A DNA stretch of 13,395 nucleotides, taken from NCBI GenBank assembly GCA_021779635.1, contig JAJYAH010000108.1:1-13395 (forward strand), read 5' to 3'. Below, one piece after another: positions 7,769 to 13,395 of this stretch (positions are counted from its first letter, which is position 1; every line of letters starts with the position of its first letter). The DNA is from Pseudomonadota bacterium (GTDB taxonomy: Bacteria > Pseudomonadota > Alphaproteobacteria > Rhizobiales > Xanthobacteraceae). Under the pieces are notes generated by a model. That model was given only the letters and a program-made list of their open reading frames with translations, did not search any database and was not told the DNA's origin. The position numbers and the translations under genes were made by a program.

Positions 7769-7873
7769 CCTAGAGCACGGTTCTGATTGAAATCAGAACC
7801 GACGCTCTGGTTTTTTGCCTTGATGCGTTTTCTTTACGCAAACCGGTGTCCACTTTGCTCGAAAACGCTCTGG
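7769..7873. repeat. intergenic repeat, copy 1 (kdpC-kdpD junction)
   Basis: It contains a near-perfect hairpin CGGTTCTGAT-TGAA-ATCAGAACCG (7778-7801) and a second pair, GCGTTTTC (7825-7832) with GAAAACGC (7861-7868), around ACCGGT. Read on the minus strand, the core 7821-7866 matches 12495-12540 on the plus strand at 37 of 46 bases, so the two copies are inverted relative to each other. It fills nearly all of the kdpC-kdpD gap and may reduce read-through or alter mRNA stability. Confidence 0.8.
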
Positions 7874-7878
7874 CGCCG

Positions 7879-8484
7879 CTATTTCGAAGCCGCCGCATCC
7901 AGCGCCAGATTCAGCGCCAATACGTTAACGCGGGGTTCGCCGAGCAATCCGGCAAGGCGGCTTTCGGTGTTCTCGGCGACCAGCTGGCGGAGGCGATCTT
8001 CCGGCATCTGGCGCGCCTTGGCCACGCGCGGCACCTGAAACAGCGCGCCCTCGGGCGAGATATCCGGATCGAGGCCGCTGCCGGAGGTGGTGACGAGATC
8101 AACGGGGACGGCGGCCGAAGCATTCTCGGCTTTCAACTTGTCGACGTCCTCCTTGACCCGGTCGTTCAGCGCCTTGCTGGTCGGGCCGAGGTTGGAGCCG
8201 CCGGAATTGGCGGCGTTGTAGGGCGCAGGCACCGTCTTGGTCGAATCGGCGGGGTCCGGCGCGGTCGTGGCCGAGGGACGGCCATGGAAATACTTGTCGT
8301 CCTTGAATTCCTGCCCGATCAGGGCCGAACCCACCACCTTGCCGTTCCGTTCGATCAGGCTGCCCTGCGCCTGCTTCGGGAAGATCGCGCCTGCGATCGC
8401 GGTCATCGCGAGCGGATAGGCGAGGCCCGTGATCAGCGTCAACACCACAAGCACGATGATGGCGGGGCGAATTTCTTTCAACAT
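7879..8484 (-). CDS. kdpC: KdpC, accessory subunit of the K+-transporting ATPase
   Basis: A 201-aa single-span membrane subunit that supports KdpB in the KdpFABC pump. One N-terminal helix spans about residues 7-30 ([20 protein letters not shown]), followed by an extracytoplasmic domain with [45 protein letters not shown] and the C-terminal [11 protein letters not shown], all typical of KdpC. The ATG at 8484 is chosen because GAGGAG (8492-8497) sits seven bases upstream and overlaps the kdpB stop; a TTG five codons earlier is open but lacks a site. The gap to kdpB is only 11 bases, so the two genes are cotranscribed and probably coupled. Length is close to the usual 190-200. Confidence 0.96.
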   Translation of the reverse strand: MLKEIRPAIIVLVVLTLITGLAYPLAMTAIAGAIFPKQAQGSLIERNGKVVGSALIGQEFKDDKYFHGRPSATTAPDPADSTKTVPAPYNAANSGGSNLGPTSKALNDRVKEDVDKLKAENASAAVPVDLVTTSGSGLDPDISPEGALFQVPRVAKARQMPEDRLRQLVAENTESRLAGLLGEPRVNVLALNLALDAAASK

Positions 8485-8495
8485 GACGGGTCTCC

Positions 8496-10613
<2,118 letters not shown>

Positions 10614-10637
10614 GGAGGTAACTCCGAATGAGATCGA

Positions 10638-12341
10638 TCAGAACAGGGTGTTGGCGCTCATCGCGAGGTGCTCGACGATCGGTCCGAGCGCCAGCGCGGG
10701 GAAGAAGGTGAGACCGCCGATGATCAGGATCACGCCGACCACCAGCCCGACGAACAGGCCGCCCGTGGTCGGCAGCGTGCCGGCCGATGGCGGGATCGAC
10801 TTCTTGCCGGCCAGCGAACCCGCCAGCGCCATCGCCGGAACAATCATGAAGAAACGGCCGACAAACATCGCACTCGCCAAAGTGAGGTTGTAGAAGAAGG
10901 TGTTGCCGGTGAGTCCGGCAAAGGCCGAACCGTTATTGCCGGTGCTGGAGACATAGGCATAGAGCACCTCAGTGAAGCCATGCGGCCCGGCATTGGCCAT
11001 CGACGCAACCGCCGGTGGATAGACAACACCGACAGCGGTCCAGCCGAGATACATCAGAGGCAGCACCAGGATGGCGAGCATCGCCATCTTGACCTCGCGT
11101 GCCTCGATCTTCTTGCCAACATATTCGGGCGTGCGGCCGACCATCAGCCCGGCGACAAAGATCGAGATCACGACAAAGATCAGCATGCCGTAGAGGCCGG
11201 CGCCGACGCCGCCGACGATGATTTCACCGAGCTGCATGTTGATCAGCGGGATCATGCCGCCGAGCGCGGTAAATGAGTCATGCATGGCGTTGACCGCGCC
11301 GCACGACGCGTCCGTAGTGATGACCGCAAACAGCGACGAGGCGATGATGCCGAAGCGGACTTCCTTGCCTTCCATGTTGCCGCCGGTCAGCCCGAGCGCA
11401 TCGAGCGCGGTGGTGCCGTTGGCTTCCGCCCAATAGGTGACGGTGACGCCGGCGAGGAACAGCACGCCCATCACGGCCAAGACCGCCCAGCCCTGACGCT
11501 GGTTGCCGACCATGCGGCCGAACACATTGGTGAGGGCGGCGCCGAGCGCGAAGATCGAGATCATCTGCACGAAGTTCGACAACGCGGTCGGATTCTCGAA
11601 CGGATGCGCGGCGTTGGCGTTGAAGAAGCCGCCGCCATTGGTGCCGAGCATCTTGATCGCGACCTGGGAGGCCACCGGGCCGACCGCGATGGTCTGCTTG
11701 GCGCCTTCCAGCGTCGTGGCATCGACATAGGCGCCGAGCGTCTGCGGCATGCCCTGCCAGACCAGGAACAGCGTGTAGACGATGCAGATCGGCAGCAGCA
11801 CATAGAGCGTGCAGCGCGTCACATCGACCCAGAAATTGCCGATGGTGCGCATCGAGGACCGCGAGAAGCCACGGATCAAAGCCACCGCGAGTGCGATACC
11901 GGTGGCCGCCGACAGGAAATTCTGGTGCGTCAGCCCCAGCATCTGCACGAGATAGGACAGCGTGCTTTCGCCGCCGTAGTTCTGCCAGTTGGTGTTGGTG
12001 ATGAAGCTGATGGCGGTATTGAAGGAAAGATCCTCCGCGACCGCGGACTGTTCCGCCGGATTGAACGGCAGCAGTGCCTGCAGGCGCATCACCGCATAGA
12101 TGATGAGAAAGCCGCCGACATGGAACAGCAGCATCGCGACGGTATAGGTCAGCCAATGCTGCTCGCGCTTCTCGTCGACGCCGCCGATCCAGTAAATCCC
12201 GGCCTCGACCGGCCGCAAAACCGGCGACAGGAACGTGCGCTCGCCATTGAAGACACGCGTCATGTACCCGCCAAGCGGTTTGACCAGCGCGACAATGATC
12301 GCGCAGTACAGAATGATTTGAATCCAGCCAATGACGGTCAT
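10638..12341 (-). CDS. kdpA: KdpA, K+-binding and translocating subunit
   Basis: A 567-aa polytopic membrane protein, related to K+ channels and Trk/Ktr transporters, that binds K+ in the KdpFABC complex. The four filter loops are visible: [10 protein letters not shown] (T115-), [18 protein letters not shown] (T234-), [16 protein letters not shown] (T343-), and [11 protein letters not shown] (T467-). About ten hydrophobic segments are spread through the protein, as expected. Length is normal (E. coli 557). The ATG at 12341 follows an AAAGG ribosome site about nine bases upstream. It is preceded by kdpF with a 43-base gap and followed closely by kdpB. Confidence 0.97.
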   Translation of the reverse strand: MTVIGWIQIILYCAIIVALVKPLGGYMTRVFNGERTFLSPVLRPVEAGIYWIGGVDEKREQHWLTYTVAMLLFHVGGFLIIYAVMRLQALLPFNPAEQSAVAEDLSFNTAISFITNTNWQNYGGESTLSYLVQMLGLTHQNFLSAATGIALAVALIRGFSRSSMRTIGNFWVDVTRCTLYVLLPICIVYTLFLVWQGMPQTLGAYVDATTLEGAKQTIAVGPVASQVAIKMLGTNGGGFFNANAAHPFENPTALSNFVQMISIFALGAALTNVFGRMVGNQRQGWAVLAVMGVLFLAGVTVTYWAEANGTTALDALGLTGGNMEGKEVRFGIIASSLFAVITTDASCGAVNAMHDSFTALGGMIPLINMQLGEIIVGGVGAGLYGMLIFVVISIFVAGLMVGRTPEYVGKKIEAREVKMAMLAILVLPLMYLGWTAVGVVYPPAVASMANAGPHGFTEVLYAYVSSTGNNGSAFAGLTGNTFFYNLTLASAMFVGRFFMIVPAMALAGSLAGKKSIPPSAGTLPTTGGLFVGLVVGVILIIGGLTFFPALALGPIVEHLAMSANTLF

Positions 12342-12384
12342 CGGGATGTGCCTTTGAATTTGCGCGGGATGGGTGACGAAACGG

Positions 12385-12474
12385 TCAGAACCGCTCGGGC
12401 CGCAGCAGAGCGTAGGTCAGGTAAAACAGCAGGCCCGCGGAGACGAGACCGGCGAGTGTGTAATCGAAGATCAT
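12385..12474 (-). CDS. kdpF: KdpF, small stabilising subunit, 29 aa
   Basis: A 29-residue single-helix peptide, [20 protein letters not shown] then YALLRPERF. The hydrophobic span and the C-terminal YALLRPERF match KdpF, which in E. coli stabilises the KdpABC complex in the membrane. The length equals that of E. coli KdpF (29). GGGAGA at 12481-12486 is six bases upstream of the ATG. The position directly before kdpA is the canonical one. It is short enough to be missed by usual length limits. Confidence 0.92.
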   Translation of the reverse strand: MIFDYTLAGLVSAGLLFYLTYALLRPERF

Positions 12475-12487
12475 GTTCGTTCTCCCA

Positions 12488-12551
12488 AGAGCGCGTTTTC
12501 GAGCGAAGCCGCTACCGGTTCGCGTCACGAAAACGCGTCAGAAACTAGAGC
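12488..12551. repeat. intergenic repeat, copy 2 (27-aa gene to kdpF junction)
   Basis: CGCGTTTTCG (12492-12501) pairs with CGAAAACGCG (12528-12537) around a central ACCGGTT. The core 12495-12540 matches copy 1 at 37 of 46 bases. The copy lacks the second hairpin present in copy 1. Its terminus, CTAGAGC on the plus strand, overlaps the stop codon and last Leu codon of the 27-aa gene. It lies inside the kdp operon leader, just upstream of the kdpF ribosome site. Confidence 0.75.
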
Positions 12552-12628
12552 CGTTCGCAGGCGTAGGCGTAACCCACTGCCGCCACGAAAAAGCCGAGGC
12601 CAAGGGCCAGCATGACGACGTCCCACAT
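12545..12628 (-). CDS. unnamed 27-aa membrane peptide upstream of kdpF
   Basis: A 27-residue peptide, MWDVVMLALGLGFFVAAVGY then AYACERL. It has one hydrophobic helix (about 4-23) and a C-terminal YACERL. AAGGAG (12636-12641) is seven bases upstream of the ATG, an ideal ribosome site. From memory, similar short peptides with a Y-x-x-C-(E/D)-(K/R)-L end occur upstream of kdpF or kdpA in other proteobacteria, usually unannotated; this is recollection, not a search. It may be a further small subunit of the pump or a translated leader. It is the first gene of the operon, 70 bases before kdpF, with a repeat between them. No function is established. Confidence 0.7.
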   Translation of the reverse strand: MWDVVMLALGLGFFVAAVGYAYACERL

Positions 12629-12893
12629 GAAAATGCTCCTTGTCGCGCTTGTTTCGGTGCGCACCTTCTGCGCGTTTGCGGGAAGGTCTATTGCGATGAA
12701 TCAATCCGGCGATCGGACTGCGATCCTGGCCCTGCCCGTATCTCAGTGGCGTGAAGTGCCACCCGGCGCATAGGTTTTCGAGACGGGAGCCGCGGCAACG
12801 TTATAGGAATCTCATAAAGATGCGGCCGCCCGGATCCGTTGTTCAGGACAACGCCAGCCCATAACCCCTGACTTTCCTATAACTCCTTGATTG
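12629..12893. other. kdp upstream control region
   Basis: The 265 bases between the 27-aa gene and the possible + strand ORF at 12894. Besides the candidate KdpE box it holds a 10-bp inverted pair, GTTATAGGAA (12800-12809) and TTCCTATAAC (12874-12883), a hairpin CGTTGT-TCAGG-ACAACG (12837-12853), and GTGGC/GCCAC (12746-12750, 12758-12762) in the expected kdp leader. I see no RNA gene and no riboswitch I recognise. Confidence 0.5.
12767..12818 (-). promoter_or_regulatory. candidate kdp promoter with KdpE-type box
   Basis: On the minus strand, TTTATGAGATTCCTATAAC (12818-12800) is AT-rich within GC-rich surroundings and has TTAT/ATAA half-sites nine bases apart, compatible with a KdpE operator. 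It is followed by TTGCCG (12798-12793) and, 19-20 bases on, CTATGC/TATGCG (12773-12767) as weak -35 and -10 candidates. The leader would be about 130 bases. The site is placed by position and base composition rather than by a verified motif. Confidence 0.35.
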
Positions 12894-13115
12894 ATGGAGG
12901 CAGAATGGGTCAGCCGCACTATCCGATCGGCGGTCCACGCGCAGGGCGCCTTGTCATTGGGCAGGCCAACGCCGGCATCCGTCGGCGCGGTCGTCGGAGG
13001 GAAATGGGCGCTAGCTCCCCCGCGTGCATTTATGCGGCCCTTATATCTTGCCGCCCTGTCCTACCTCGTTTTCAAACAGCGTTTTGACCATCTTGCGGAC
13101 CGCGGCCCTGCTTGA
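12894..13115 (+). CDS. possible small protein, 73 aa, unrecognised
   Basis: An open frame from an ATG, giving 73 residues with a moderately hydrophobic stretch near residues 45-60 (AFMRPLYLAALSYLVF) and an otherwise mixed composition. About two-thirds of third positions are G or C, lower than the kdp genes. No convincing ribosome site precedes the ATG; a TTG lies immediately upstream. It ends 14 bases before the next + strand start, and a TTCCTATAAC motif lies 10 bases before its ATG. I do not recognise a family. An overlapping frame (12887-13087) is also open, so this may be a chance ORF. Confidence 0.3.
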   Translation: MEAEWVSRTIRSAVHAQGALSLGRPTPASVGAVVGGKWALAPPRAFMRPLYLAALSYLVFKQRFDHLADRGPA

Positions 13116-13129
13116 TGTGAGATGACGCC

Positions 13130-13395
13130 ATGCTGCCCCTTTCAGACCGTCATGATTTCGACGCGCTCAACGATCGGCTTCGCGACGCCGATGTCGTGAC
13201 GGCAAAGCTCATGTCCGAGCTCGTCGCCGCGACGTGCCGCCGCTATCCGTCGATCGGGCAGGCCGGAAAGAGCGCGTGGATCGAACGCTTGATCGGCTCG
13301 CAAGCCTGGACCGACGCTGCACTGGCGCTGATCGACCTCGAACTGCCGCAATGGCAGGTTCGCCGGATCGCCTATGACGAGGGCGAATGGCGTTG
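13130..13395 (+). CDS. hypothetical protein, 5' part only (cut by window edge)
   Basis: The frame opens at ATG 13130 and runs to the window end without a stop, giving 88 complete codons. The protein starts MLPLSDRHDFDALNDRLRDA and contains a tract with AATCRRYPSIGQ, WIERLIGSQAWTDAALALI and LELPQWQVRRIAYDEGEW. Composition is that of a soluble, helical, cytosolic protein, with strong G/C third-position bias as in the neighbouring genes, and no signal peptide or membrane segment. It resembles a conserved hypothetical protein I associate with Bradyrhizobium, without known function. The ribosome site is weak (GTGAG about eight bases upstream). It is divergent from kdp. Confidence 0.8.
   Translation, partial: MLPLSDRHDFDALNDRLRDADVVTAKLMSELVAATCRRYPSIGQAGKSAWIERLIGSQAWTDAALALIDLELPQWQVRRIAYDEGEWR

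Noticed and set aside
7778..7816. Hairpin with a following T6 tract as a + strand intrinsic terminator
   Set aside because: The T-tract starts ten bases after the stem, and no + strand gene ends here.
11280..12548. 422-codon + strand frame opposite kdpA and kdpF
   Set aside because: Antisense to the conserved K+ filter motifs; composition typical of an antisense shadow.
12746..12762. TGGCAC followed by GC, as a sigma-54 promoter upstream of kdp
   Set aside because: GG and GC are 8 bases apart instead of the required 10; better explained as a small inverted repeat.
12629..12799. Potassium or c-di-AMP riboswitch in the kdp leader
   Set aside because: No recognisable aptamer core; only short hairpins are visible.

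Overview
The window looks like chromosome of an alphaproteobacterium close to Bradyrhizobium (Nitrobacteraceae). This rests on high GC, strong G/C third-position bias that leaves long open antisense frames, the gene content, and several intergenic palindromic repeats of a kind I associate with Bradyrhizobium/Rhodopseudomonas genomes. The assignment is inference from sequence character, not a database match.

Layout, left to right. (1) 1-375: a small two-helix membrane protein (DUF3309-like, + strand) behind a candidate general-stress (EcfG/RpoE2-type) promoter. (2) 376-540: a large palindromic repeat between convergent genes. (3) 541-3213: ligD (- strand), a three-domain NHEJ ligase/polymerase. 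(4) 3214-3917: about 700 bases without a credible gene, holding a long structured repeat-like block and a second palindromic element. (5) 3918-4139: a small basic DUF6496-like protein (- strand), also behind a candidate EcfG promoter. (6) 4213-4314: a third palindromic element. (7) 4326-12628: a complete kdp potassium-uptake locus, all on the - strand, in transcription order: an unnamed 27-aa membrane peptide, kdpF, kdpA, kdpB, kdpC, then kdpD and kdpE. (8) 12629-13129: the control region upstream of kdp, with a candidate KdpE box and a possible small divergent ORF. (9) 13130-13395: the 5' part of a + strand gene cut by the window edge.

KdpFABC is the high-affinity ATP-driven K+ pump: KdpA carries the selectivity filter, KdpB is the P-type ATPase, and KdpC and KdpF assist. 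KdpD (sensor kinase) and KdpE (response regulator) switch it on. Two small genes absent from a plain long-ORF view are present: kdpF (29 aa) and, upstream of it, a 27-aa membrane peptide. Two copies of one repeat family sit at operon junctions, one between the 27-aa gene and kdpF and one between kdpC and kdpD. Just after the second copy, a perfect TATAAT lies almost on the kdpD ATG, suggesting a separate, possibly leaderless, kdpDE transcript.

The core genes are ordinary, well-known systems. I see no clearly new enzymatic system. The less explained material is the 27-aa kdp peptide, the repeats inside the operon, the structured block at 3338-3436, the shared TTCCTATAAC motif in the kdp control region, and the two stress-type promoters.
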